Part shown: one piece after another, positions 1 through 6,338 of the stretch
Layout: every line of letters starts with the position of its first letter
Numbering within the stretch: the first letter of the stretch is position 1
Assembly (NCBI GenBank): GCA_020346825.1
Contig: CP070791.1
Span: forward strand, 339,324 to 347,155
Direction: 5' to 3'
Source of the DNA: Candidatus Bathyarchaeota archaeon
Lineage (GTDB): Archaea; Thermoproteota; Bathyarchaeia; Bathyarchaeales; Bathyarchaeaceae
Length of the DNA stretch: 7,832 nucleotides
Position numbers and translations under genes: made by a program
Notes under the pieces: model-generated
Databases searched by the model: none
What the model saw: the letters and a program-made list of their open reading frames with translations, nothing else
Told to the model about the DNA's origin: nothing

Positions 1-66
1 AAGGGAGACATTGTAGGCATAATAACTAGGTCAGATCTGCTAAAAACCGTCTCCAACACCATCTAG
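1..66 (+). CDS. C-terminal 21 residues of a second XRE-CBS regulator copy (cut by window start)
   Basis: The window opens in frame with KGDIVGIITRSD and ends at a TAG stop at 64-66. These 21 residues, and all 66 bases, are identical to the end of the XRE-CBS regulator at 6273-6815. They form the last strand and helix of a CBS domain. The gene runs toward the kinase gene at 172-1101, so the two converge with a 105-base spacer. Whether a full second gene lies to the left cannot be seen. It could be a real paralogous copy, a fragment left by a rearrangement, or a contig end built from the other copy. The reading frame itself is certain; its status as a working gene is not. Confidence 0.55.
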   Translation, partial: KGDIVGIITRSDLLKTVSNTI

Positions 67-82
67 GAAGAATAATTGGATT

Positions 83-104
83 CTCCTCAACCCTTGAAGT
101 GGAG
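83..104. other. Possible hairpin in the spacer between convergent genes
   Basis: CTCC at 83-86 pairs with GGAG at 101-104, and TCAA at 87-90 pairs with TTGA at 94-97 around a CCC loop, leaving a three-base bulge. The same structure occurs in the other repeat arm at 6235-6256. It lies about 17 bases after the XRE-CBS stop, where a transcript end would be expected. There is no T-rich tract of the kind that drives archaeal termination, so a terminator role is only a weak suggestion. Confidence 0.2.
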
Positions 105-171
105 CAAGGTAGTTCCTAGAAATCTCTCAATACCCGTCTTGGAACTTAAAGATTCGCCTAGTCTTGTTGCT

Positions 172-1101
172 TCACAAGTACTCTGTAGGTCCAACACATG
201 CGCGCGCATTCAGCTCTTGAATCCCAGGCAGCCCCGTTCTGGCACCCATTTTTGATATGCAACGAGCTGCAACAAAATTCCCCAGTTTTCCACATTCATA
301 CAGATCCTTACCATTGATTAGACCGTATAGAAAACCGGCGCAAAAAGCGTCACCAGCACCAGTTGTGTCTACAAGTTCCTTCTCGTACGGTTCGACAAGT
401 TGGCTCTCTCTCCCATCCGTGACATAGCATCCTCTTTCGCCAAGCTTGACTGCAACCACATTGACACCTTCTTTAATCAATGTCTTTGAGGCCTCTTCGT
501 AGCGTTTTCCGGTGAGAAGTCTACTCTCTATCTCGTTTGGAAGCATTACAAAGCTTCTTTTGATTATTGGTTTCAGGGACTCGTAGCTCTTTCTTGCGTA
601 GATGGCCCCAGGATCAAAACTTATTCTTGCATCAGAAACTTCTCTTAGGAGTCTCTTCTGGGCTTCAAAAGGCTTTTCTCCAATGAAGGAGGTTAGGTGG
701 AGAAAATCAGAACTGGAAGCATATCCAATGTCGATCTCCTTGAATTCCAGCCAATCATTTACGCCAGGATCAACGTATAAAGCGCGTTCTCCCTTTTCAT
801 CAACATATCCTGTGACAACGCCACTTCTGCCTTTCTTCGAAACCACGATTCCACGGGTATCAACGTTTTCTTCCATGAAGTCGTCTAGAAGAAGCTTTCC
901 TTCGCGGTCTTCAGCAATCTTCCCAATGTAACCCGTTTTCAATCCCAGTCTCGCCAAACCTACAATAGTGTTTGCTGCAGAGCCTCCCGGGGATTCTTTG
1001 AAATCTAAGACGAAGGCCTCTTCTTCCTCTTTGGCAATCATGTCTACCTTGTATAGTTTGTCTAAGTTTAGAGCGCCAAAACCTATGACATCGAATGTCA
1101 T
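172..1101 (-). CDS. PfkB-family (ribokinase-like) sugar or nucleoside kinase
   Basis: An ATP-dependent kinase of the PfkB/ribokinase superfamily, 309 residues, which is full family length. The N-terminal substrate-side glycine pair is in ESPGGSAANT (37-46), FDPG is at 162-165, the NE signature is at 189-190, and the C-terminal signature DTTGAGDAF is at 245-253 with catalytic base Asp251 and the anion hole in GAGD. The protein should be cytosolic; there is no signal peptide or membrane segment. The ATG overlaps the ftr stop as ATGA, so translation is probably coupled, and the gene is the last of the purF operon. Known archaeal members include nucleoside kinases, so inosine, guanosine or cytidine salvage would suit the purine context. 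Ribose or another sugar substrate is equally possible; motifs do not decide it. Its 3' end lies inside the left repeat arm, and a decayed copy of that end is at 6140-6167. Confidence 0.9.
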   Translation of the reverse strand: MTFDVIGFGALNLDKLYKVDMIAKEEEEAFVLDFKESPGGSAANTIVGLARLGLKTGYIGKIAEDREGKLLLDDFMEENVDTRGIVVSKKGRSGVVTGYVDEKGERALYVDPGVNDWLEFKEIDIGYASSSDFLHLTSFIGEKPFEAQKRLLREVSDARISFDPGAIYARKSYESLKPIIKRSFVMLPNEIESRLLTGKRYEEASKTLIKEGVNVVAVKLGERGCYVTDGRESQLVEPYEKELVDTTGAGDAFCAGFLYGLINGKDLYECGKLGNFVAARCISKMGARTGLPGIQELNARACVGPTEYL

Positions 1102-2003
1102 GGGAATAACTCTCTCAAGTGTATTTTATAGCTTCCGAGTTTCCCTCCATAGTTACCAGCTGAGATACGAGCGACTCCATTCACCTCGCAGGCGCTTCGG
1201 ATTCCAACCTTCATGGCTTCTTTCACTGCCGCGATTGATTTTCCGTTGATCACGATTTCTGGGATGTATTTAATTCCTTCCGGGACCCTCGACTCTTTGC
1301 CTAACCTTTTCTTCAGCGATGGTACGTACGGGTGGTTGGTTGTAGGACCTATGTGAGGAAATCTTGTTTCAGGTTTCGAGCCTGCTGAGCAGATATCAAA
1401 TGGTGTTATGACCCCTTCAATTTCGTGTATCGCCTTCAGCGCTTTATCACCTGCTTCTGATACTGCTCGTTTGGTTTTGCACATGTACCAAAAGTTTGCG
1501 CCCATCACTCCTTTTGTGTAGCTGAGCTTTTGCTCTATTAGAAAGTCAGAAACCATGATTGGAACAACAATCATGCTTCTTCCGTGGATTTTCTGTTTCC
1601 ATTCGTAGCCGTCTCCGCAGTGGCCAACCGTTTCCAGCATATCAATTTTCCCGGCTGGGTTCGGCAGTGCATCAAAAACGGCGGTGAAAGGCTTCACGAG
1701 TATGTCCTGCCTTATGCGATAGGACATTTCCACTTCCAACTTATTAACCGAGTCGTTGAAGGTTTTGTCTTCGCTGATTCCTCCCCAGAACTGCAGAGTG
1801 ACGCCATTCCGTCCATCTGGAGTTTCTTTCTTGTTTAACCATCTCTCGACACCTCCCTCTGTTCTCCCGATGACTATTGCTGGTGTGGCCGTGGCGTCTT
1901 CAGCTGCCCTCTTCAACACTTTGTCATCATCAGCGGTGACTATGACTCTGCAATACAATCCAACAAAAGCTTCTGCATAGGAGTCTTCGATTTCAGCCTT
2001 CAT
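1098..2003 (-). CDS. ftr: Formylmethanofuran--tetrahydromethanopterin formyltransferase
   Basis: This enzyme moves a formyl group between methanofuran and N5 of tetrahydromethanopterin, the second step of the archaeal C1 branch of CO2 reduction, and is reversible. The 301-residue product follows the family end to end: IEDSYAEAF near the N-terminus (5-13), ETPDGRNGVT (60-69), FDALP (110-114), GDGY (130-133), TKGVMGANFWYM (163-174), EIVING (249-254) and the strongly conserved tail from KEAMKVGI (261-268) through ISAGNYGGKLG (280-290) to IHLRELF. Family members are close to 300 residues. I chose the ATG at 2001-2003 because GTGAT (2007-2011) precedes it at 3 bases, the spacing seen at purD. A TTG at 2019-2021, just after the upstream stop, would add six residues (MLNRDS). 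It starts 18 bases after the HAD gene and overlaps the kinase start by 4 bases. No other methanofuran-pathway gene is visible, and its place in a purine operon is unusual. Confidence 0.93.
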   Translation of the reverse strand: MKAEIEDSYAEAFVGLYCRVIVTADDDKVLKRAAEDATATPAIVIGRTEGGVERWLNKKETPDGRNGVTLQFWGGISEDKTFNDSVNKLEVEMSYRIRQDILVKPFTAVFDALPNPAGKIDMLETVGHCGDGYEWKQKIHGRSMIVVPIMVSDFLIEQKLSYTKGVMGANFWYMCKTKRAVSEAGDKALKAIHEIEGVITPFDICSAGSKPETRFPHIGPTTNHPYVPSLKKRLGKESRVPEGIKYIPEIVINGKSIAAVKEAMKVGIRSACEVNGVARISAGNYGGKLGSYKIHLRELFP

Positions 2004-2021
2004 GGAATCACGGTTTAACAA

Positions 2022-3131
2022 CTATCCTAACTTTCCTATAGCTTCTCCTCTAACAGTTCTTCTGAAGGCGCCGCTTTGCTTCCTAAGTCTCTCCGCAGTT
2101 TCAGAGGTTATTGCTTCAACTTTGGGAAAGGCATCAGAGTATAACTTGAGCATGCGTTTTTGTAGTGTAGAGAGGATATTATATCTCTTCAATCCAGAGG
2201 GCGTCCACTCTCCAATCATTCCGATGACACCTACCTTGCCTAGCCTACAAAAGACTTCTGCAAGAACAGATGTTACGATGGTGTTGCCTGAAAGAACAGC
2301 GATTTCGGCTTCTCTGATAGCGTACGAGTTTCCATTGAAAGAGACCGTTAGTCCTCCCTCCTCCTTTACTAATTTGAAGGGTGGAACATCCGTTATGCTG
2401 TCACCTACATACATTACATTATCAAGACGGTTATCCAACTTCTCAACAATTTCACGCACTGCCTTGGCCTTTTCATACCCGCCTACAGGGTTTACCTCTT
2501 CCAGCATTTTCCCTGATTCCATTTTGGGAATGTCTTCCCAGAATACCTCGTTCAACCGGTGTATTGTTTCTCTGTCTCTTCGAGAAAAATCGTGAACAGT
2601 CTTGGCGTGTTCGGGGATTTCAATCATGGGCATTGCTGATATTTCTTCGCTTATTTTTTTCAGTTTGTTGGCCTCTTCTTCGCTCATTTCGTATTTGTCG
2701 ATGTCTAATTTTGTGCAATAGACTTTGAAGTAAGGAAAACCAGTTAGGTGACACAAAGAAGATATATACTGCTCGTAGCTGGTGCTAACGATGAAGGATG
2801 GCATAAGGCCCGCGACAAAGCGTAGTGTGTCTTGTGCGCCTGGAACCAACAGAACATTGTTGGAGGAAAACTCCTCTATTTTGTGGTTGGTTGCCCCATA
2901 AGCCCGGAGGAAGGGAAGTATCAGCCTCAGGGTATCCCCAGCTTTGTATCCGGGCTTCTCAACAACATCCGCGAGAACATCATCATACTTGCTTATTAAC
3001 GCAAAGAACATGTCTCCCTTAGAAACAAAGCGTCTTATTAACTCGAAAGCGTTGTCATTCGTTGAGATTGGTCCTTCGCAATCAGTGATGAAGACTTTCT
3101 CGTTATTCTTTTGCGACGCCTTTGCAAGCAT
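2022..3131 (-). CDS. HAD-superfamily phosphatase, resembling EhaR
   Basis: A 369-residue haloacid-dehalogenase-fold hydrolase. Motif I is FITDCEGPIS with nucleophile Asp17. The usual second Asp of DxD is Glu19, as in the DxEGT motif of enolase-phosphatase MtnC. Motif II is IVSTS (114-118), motif III is probably Lys221 or Lys223 in GYEKAKAV, and motif IV is YVGDSITD with Asp244 and Asp248. Residues 40-110 and 120-215 form large helical insertions, probably the cap. Length and motif layout recall the archaeal family annotated as energy-converting hydrogenase A subunit R (EhaR), but no hydrogenase gene is nearby, so that name should not be taken as function. The start is supported by GAGG at 3140-3143, 8 bases upstream, and the start codon shares one base with the purD stop (TAATG). 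The substrate is unknown; context suggests a phosphorylated sugar, nucleotide or intermediate. There are no membrane segments. Confidence 0.8.
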   Translation of the reverse strand: MLAKASQKNNEKVFITDCEGPISTNDNAFELIRRFVSKGDMFFALISKYDDVLADVVEKPGYKAGDTLRLILPFLRAYGATNHKIEEFSSNNVLLVPGAQDTLRFVAGLMPSFIVSTSYEQYISSLCHLTGFPYFKVYCTKLDIDKYEMSEEEANKLKKISEEISAMPMIEIPEHAKTVHDFSRRDRETIHRLNEVFWEDIPKMESGKMLEEVNPVGGYEKAKAVREIVEKLDNRLDNVMYVGDSITDVPPFKLVKEEGGLTVSFNGNSYAIREAEIAVLSGNTIVTSVLAEVFCRLGKVGVIGMIGEWTPSGLKRYNILSTLQKRMLKLYSDAFPKVEAITSETAERLRKQSGAFRRTVRGEAIGKLG

Positions 3132-4540
3132 TAAAACATCCTCAACTTTTCCATATGCCTTACACTTTTTGTCACATGCTCTCTTGATGCAATGTCATTC
3201 CTGTGCCACAGTTCTCCACCCTTGATCGCTTTTATGCCCTCCAAGGAGATTTCCCTAGCTCTCTCAATGTCGTTGCCTATCCCAACGACGCACACGGCTC
3301 GCGACGTGAGCGCATAATCTTTTGCTTCTCTCAGCTCCATGGAACCGGGATAAACTCTAAGGTGATCTTCATGTTCTCTACACAATTTGTATGCTCCACT
3401 TAAGTCTACAGGTCTGCCTATCTCGTTTCTCTTCACCCGATTTAGAAATGTTGTTGCGTAACCACCGTAGTTTGGAGGAACCTTGTAGGTCACAACGGTT
3501 GCCTCTTCTTCAAATGCAACTCTCCGTAATCTTCCATCCAATATTCTGAAGCAAACATCAACAAAATCATCTTTCAGGATGGGCAAGAGATTTAGTATCT
3601 CTGGGTCACCTGGTCGACTGTTGTTTTCCAAAATCTTTGGTCCTATGTTTGTATGGATGAAGGCGTCGTAAAAGGGAATCCCTCGAAGCTCAGGATTACT
3701 TCCTTTTCCCTTCAATTCTTTGAAGATTCTGTTCACGATTTCGATTTCTTTCTCCCTGTCCGCCAAGGTCATGAAGGGGAGTAGAGAGCTTGTATTTTTG
3801 TAGGAGCCCATCCCCCCCGTGTTAGGACCCTCATCGCCATCAAAAGCTCTCTTGTAATCTCGCGTCTCTGGCAAAGGAACCAAATGTTTTCCATCACAAA
3901 AGGCTTGGAAGCTAGATTCTTCGCCATCGATCTTCTCTTCTATTATCACTGGACCCTGCTGATAATTGGCTAGAAAATGTTCCCATATTTGCTGACGATT
4001 GGTGAAATGGTCGCCCCATACGCCAACGCCTTTTCCTGCGGCTGGATTGTCAGGCTTGACGGCAACCTTGTCGTCGAGTTCATCCAGCCAAGCCCAGGCT
4101 ATTTTTCTAATGTGCCCTAAGCTTTCGTGATCGTTCGGATCGAATATCTTGAATCTTGGGTTGACTTCTGGAACAATTCTTTGAAACAGATGTCTTTGTA
4201 CCACCTTGCTTCTTTCAATAGCGAATCTCCTAGTCGGGCAGATCATAGGAATGCTAGTTTCCTGCTCGATTAGGTCTCTTATACCGTTGATTATCGGTTT
4301 CTCAGGTCCAACTATTCCGAAGTCTATGTGGTTTTCGTATTTCTTGGCAAACCTACAGATCTCTTCTACATTGAGGTTAGACACAACAACATGCTTCTCT
4401 GCTTTTTCCACGTTGAAAGGGTTTCTCTGCTTGTCAACAACGTAGATTTTGGGAAGGAAAATCTCGCTGCGACAGAAGATGTCTATCATTGCAGCTGCTC
4501 TCGAACCGTAGGACACAACGAGGATACCAACTTTGTCCAT
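3131..4540 (-). CDS. purD: Divergent phosphoribosylamine--glycine ligase (GAR synthetase)
   Basis: An ATP-grasp ligase expected to join phosphoribosylamine, the PurF product, to glycine. At 469 residues it is somewhat longer than the usual 420-430. Family marks are GIVGPEKPIINGI (75-87), VKPDNPAAGKGVGV (161-174), EEKIDGEESS (201-210), the hallmark DGDEGPNTGGMGSY (234-247), the metal-binding ENNSRPGDPE (305-314) and a WHRNDI tail. Several positions depart from the common form: the N-terminal GGREHA loop is replaced by YGSRAAA (11-17), VKADGLAAGKG becomes VKPDNPAAGKG, RFGDPE becomes RPGDPE, and the segment after 345 is reworked. The ATP-grasp core looks active, but the acceptor or product could differ from standard GAR synthetase. 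It starts 37 bases after purF with a good GGTGAT site, and its stop overlaps the HAD start by one base. Confidence 0.85.
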   Translation of the reverse strand: MDKVGILVVSYGSRAAAMIDIFCRSEIFLPKIYVVDKQRNPFNVEKAEKHVVVSNLNVEEICRFAKKYENHIDFGIVGPEKPIINGIRDLIEQETSIPMICPTRRFAIERSKVVQRHLFQRIVPEVNPRFKIFDPNDHESLGHIRKIAWAWLDELDDKVAVKPDNPAAGKGVGVWGDHFTNRQQIWEHFLANYQQGPVIIEEKIDGEESSFQAFCDGKHLVPLPETRDYKRAFDGDEGPNTGGMGSYKNTSSLLPFMTLADREKEIEIVNRIFKELKGKGSNPELRGIPFYDAFIHTNIGPKILENNSRPGDPEILNLLPILKDDFVDVCFRILDGRLRRVAFEEEATVVTYKVPPNYGGYATTFLNRVKRNEIGRPVDLSGAYKLCREHEDHLRVYPGSMELREAKDYALTSRAVCVVGIGNDIERAREISLEGIKAIKGGELWHRNDIASREHVTKSVRHMEKLRMF

Positions 4541-4543
4541 TTA

Positions 4544-4549
4544 ATCACC
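4544..4549 (-). promoter_or_regulatory. Ribosome binding site of purD
   Basis: GGTGAT, the complement of the archaeal 16S rRNA 3' end, lies 3 bases before the ATG of purD. The same spacing is seen for GTGAT before the ATG of ftr and GGTGTT before metK. This recurring arrangement was used to choose the ftr start. Confidence 0.75.
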
Positions 4550-4577
4550 GACAGAAGGAAGATATCCCAGAAAACCG

Positions 4578-6068
4578 TTAATGGATGGCAACTTCGTATA
4601 TTCGTCCCTTTTCTTCGTATCCATTCTCGAATCTTTCTTTCATCTCGTCTGCCAGTCTCTGAGCCATCGGAGTTGGATATTTTCCGGTGATACACCCTAG
4701 ACATAACTCGTTTCTACTCAAACCTGTGGCTTTCACAAGTCCATCTATTGATTGATATTTCACTGCATCGGCACCTACTATTTCAGCTATTTCCTCGGTT
4801 TCGTACCTGGATCCTATTAACTCACCGTAGGTTGCCATATCAACGCCGTAGAAGCAAGGACCCATTATCCTAGGGAAGGTGATCAATAAATAGACTTTCT
4901 TTGCTCCCATTTTGCGCAGTTTCTTTACCACAACTCTTGTTGTGTCGCCTCGAACAATGCTGTCATCAACTACAGCAACGTTCTTTCCCGAGATTTTGTG
5001 GTCGATGATGTTGATTTTTCTGTCTATTGTTGTGTATCGCTCCTTCGGAAGAAGAATAAAAGCTCGCTCTGTAACATACCTGTGTCTTCTTGATGCCCTC
5101 TCCCATCTCTTACCAGTCAACTCGTGAAGACCAAAGGCAGCATCGTTACCAGTCTCTGGCATTGATATGATTATGTCAGAGTTCCTGACTGTATCAGGAT
5201 ATTCTCTTGCAAGATTTCTTCCAAATTCTTCTCTTACTTCGTATACAAACTTGTTTCCTAACATCGAATCTGGTCTTGAAAAATAGGCAAATTCGAAGGC
5301 ACAAAGCGCCCTTCTTCCACAGTCCACTAGTTGTTCACGCGCAAAACCATCTTCTGACGCAACCACAAGTTCTCCGGGATTCAGCTCAAAATCGAACTCG
5401 AAACCGTTAACGTCCAGACCAACTGTTTCAGAACAAACCGTCAAGATCTTACGGTCCTCACTTAGGCCGCAACAGAGAGGTCTTATTCCGCATTGATCCT
5501 TGAAGGCAAACAGTTCTCCCTCTTGGGTTATTCCAGCCACAGAAAAAGCACCCTCCATTTCTTTCATGCAACTCTTGACCGACAAAGCTAGATCGCGCCT
5601 TTCTGCGAGTCCCGAAAGGATTTTTCTAGAAATCAGTTGGGCATCAAAATCAAACTGGAAATTCGGAGATTTCTCCCTGATTTTCCTGATTATCTCCGGA
5701 ACATTAACGATGTTACCATTGAAGGACAAAGCAATTGTAGTTTTTCCTTCATGTTCCAGTATCGGTGCCGTACTCTTCACCAGCGATTCTCCATCCGTTC
5801 CACCAGAAGTAGTGTATCTCACGTGACCTAGACCCACATGTCCAGGTAGCTTCATAATCCATTCTTGGATCGCCCCTCTCTTTATCCGAGGAACCAAACT
5901 CAAGTCTTTGTGGATATGGAAATTTCCATCAAAAGTGAGGAATCCGTGGGACTGGTGACCACGATGATTCTGACCTCTAAGTCCCCAATAAACATAAGGA
6001 AACACGGATCTATAATCGAAATCTTGCGCCCCAAACACTCCACAAGATTCTTTTAAATTTTCTAGCAT
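4578..6068 (-). CDS. purF: Amidophosphoribosyltransferase, iron-sulfur type
   Basis: Catalyses the committed step of purine synthesis, PRPP plus glutamine to phosphoribosylamine. The 496-residue protein has an N-terminal Ntn glutaminase domain with nucleophile Cys9 in ESCGVFG, preceded by eight residues that would be a cleaved propeptide as in Bacillus. HVRY (82-85) and FNGNIVN (116-122) provide glutamine-binding Arg84 and oxyanion Asn117-Gly118. The phosphoribosyltransferase domain has the PRPP loop VVDDSIVRGDTTR (366-378). Cys256, Cys405, Cys456 and Cys459 (CLGC before TGKYP) match the four cluster ligands of the [4Fe-4S] class, suggesting an oxygen-sensitive enzyme. The usual ALQHRGQESAG stretch reads RGQNHRGHQSHG (31-42), a noticeable variation. 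It is the first gene of the five-gene operon; no GGTG-type site precedes the ATG, and a TATA-like box at 6090-6097 is placed for a leaderless transcript. Confidence 0.95.
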   Translation of the reverse strand: MLENLKESCGVFGAQDFDYRSVFPYVYWGLRGQNHRGHQSHGFLTFDGNFHIHKDLSLVPRIKRGAIQEWIMKLPGHVGLGHVRYTTSGGTDGESLVKSTAPILEHEGKTTIALSFNGNIVNVPEIIRKIREKSPNFQFDFDAQLISRKILSGLAERRDLALSVKSCMKEMEGAFSVAGITQEGELFAFKDQCGIRPLCCGLSEDRKILTVCSETVGLDVNGFEFDFELNPGELVVASEDGFAREQLVDCGRRALCAFEFAYFSRPDSMLGNKFVYEVREEFGRNLAREYPDTVRNSDIIISMPETGNDAAFGLHELTGKRWERASRRHRYVTERAFILLPKERYTTIDRKINIIDHKISGKNVAVVDDSIVRGDTTRVVVKKLRKMGAKKVYLLITFPRIMGPCFYGVDMATYGELIGSRYETEEIAEIVGADAVKYQSIDGLVKATGLSRNELCLGCITGKYPTPMAQRLADEMKERFENGYEEKGRIYEVAIH

Positions 6069-6089
6069 ATTTCTAGGTAGAGGGTTGTC

Positions 6090-6097
6090 TATTTATC
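6090..6097 (-). promoter_or_regulatory. TATA-like box of the purF operon
   Basis: On the minus strand GATAAATA occupies bases -29 to -22 relative to the A of the purF ATG, with an A/G-rich stretch before it that could serve as a BRE. Archaeal initiation about 25 bases downstream would fall at or next to the ATG, giving a leaderless mRNA. This agrees with the lack of a ribosome binding site before purF. The operon would then be transcribed separately from the XRE-CBS gene. Confidence 0.5.
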
Positions 6098-6139
6098 AAT
6101 CTTTATTACAACTTTTAGTTAAAAACCTCTGATGACGAA

Positions 6140-6167
6140 ATGTGTTGGACCTGCAGAGTGCTTGTGC
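6140..6167 (+). pseudogene. Decayed scrap of the kinase 3' end
   Basis: Read on the + strand, 6141-6164 encodes CVGPAECL, matching the last eight residues of the PfkB kinase (CVGPTEYL) with two substitutions. The kinase stop TGA is TGC here (6165-6167), so the frame would read on. Nothing resembling the rest of the kinase lies upstream, where the purF promoter begins. This is part of the right repeat arm and shows that a kinase gene, or its end, once stood convergent to the XRE-CBS gene here too. Confidence 0.7.
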
Positions 6168-6338
6168 AGCAACAAGACTAAGCCAATCTGTAAGTGCCAA
6201 GACTGGTATTGAGAGATTTCTGGGAACTCCCTTGCTCCACTTCAAGGGTTGAGGAGAATCCAATTATTCTTCCTAGATGGTGTTGGAGACGGTTTTTAGC
6301 AGATCTGACCTAGTTATTATGCCTACAATGTCTCCCTT
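6140..6338 (-). repeat. Right arm of the 199-base inverted repeat
   Basis: This is the reverse complement of bases 1-199, identical over 6230-6338 and about 89% identical over 6140-6229. It covers the last 21 codons of the XRE-CBS gene, the following spacer and the kinase remnant. Similarity ends at 6139/6140, exactly where the purF upstream region starts. At 6338 the comparison ends only because the window does. Confidence 0.95.

Larger units (their letters stand above)
1..199 (+). repeat. Left arm of a 199-base inverted repeat flanking the operon
   Basis: Base p here pairs with base 6339-p on the opposite strand, without gaps. Bases 1-109 are identical to the complement of 6230-6338. From 110 to 199 I count 10 mismatches (110, 117, 135, 143, 149, 155, 158, 172, 179, 186), about 89% identity, and similarity stops at 200. 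The arm covers the end of the XRE-CBS frame (1-66), the spacer (67-171) and the last codons of the kinase (172-199). It may extend left of the window. No transposase or obvious target-site duplication is visible near the arm. Confidence 0.95.
6069..6272. other. Spacer between XRE-CBS gene and purF: promoter plus repeat arm
   Basis: This 204-base stretch has no intact gene. The part next to purF (6069-6139) is AT-rich and holds the likely purF promoter. The remainder (6140-6272) belongs to the right repeat arm: a scrap of kinase 3' end, then the post-XRE-CBS spacer with the hairpin at 6235-6256. A weak GTTGT/ACAAC inverted pair (6084-6088 and 6108-6112) straddles the TATA-like box but is too short to call an operator. 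Confidence 0.7.

Noticed and set aside
1..199. Simple inverted chimera from library preparation or amplification
   Set aside because: A direct chimera would be identical throughout; 10 mismatches over 90 bases show the arms have separate histories, although the identical first 109 bases could still be an assembly effect.
1098..2003. Reading the ftr gene as a purine enzyme such as PurP or PurH because of its operon
   Set aside because: The sequence matches formylmethanofuran formyltransferase along its whole length, including ETPDGR and ISAGNYGGKLG; no ATP-grasp or transformylase motifs are present.
2002..2595. 197-codon open frame on the + strand
   Set aside because: It lies entirely opposite the HAD gene, shows no domain or motif, and its composition follows the complement of that gene.
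4486..4704. 72-codon minus-strand frame bridging purF and purD
   Set aside because: It overlaps both real genes in a different frame and has no independent start signal.
6084..6112. GTTGT/ACAAC inverted pair around the purF TATA-like box as an operator
   Set aside because: Only five bases per arm with a 19-base gap; such pairs occur by chance in AT-rich spacers.
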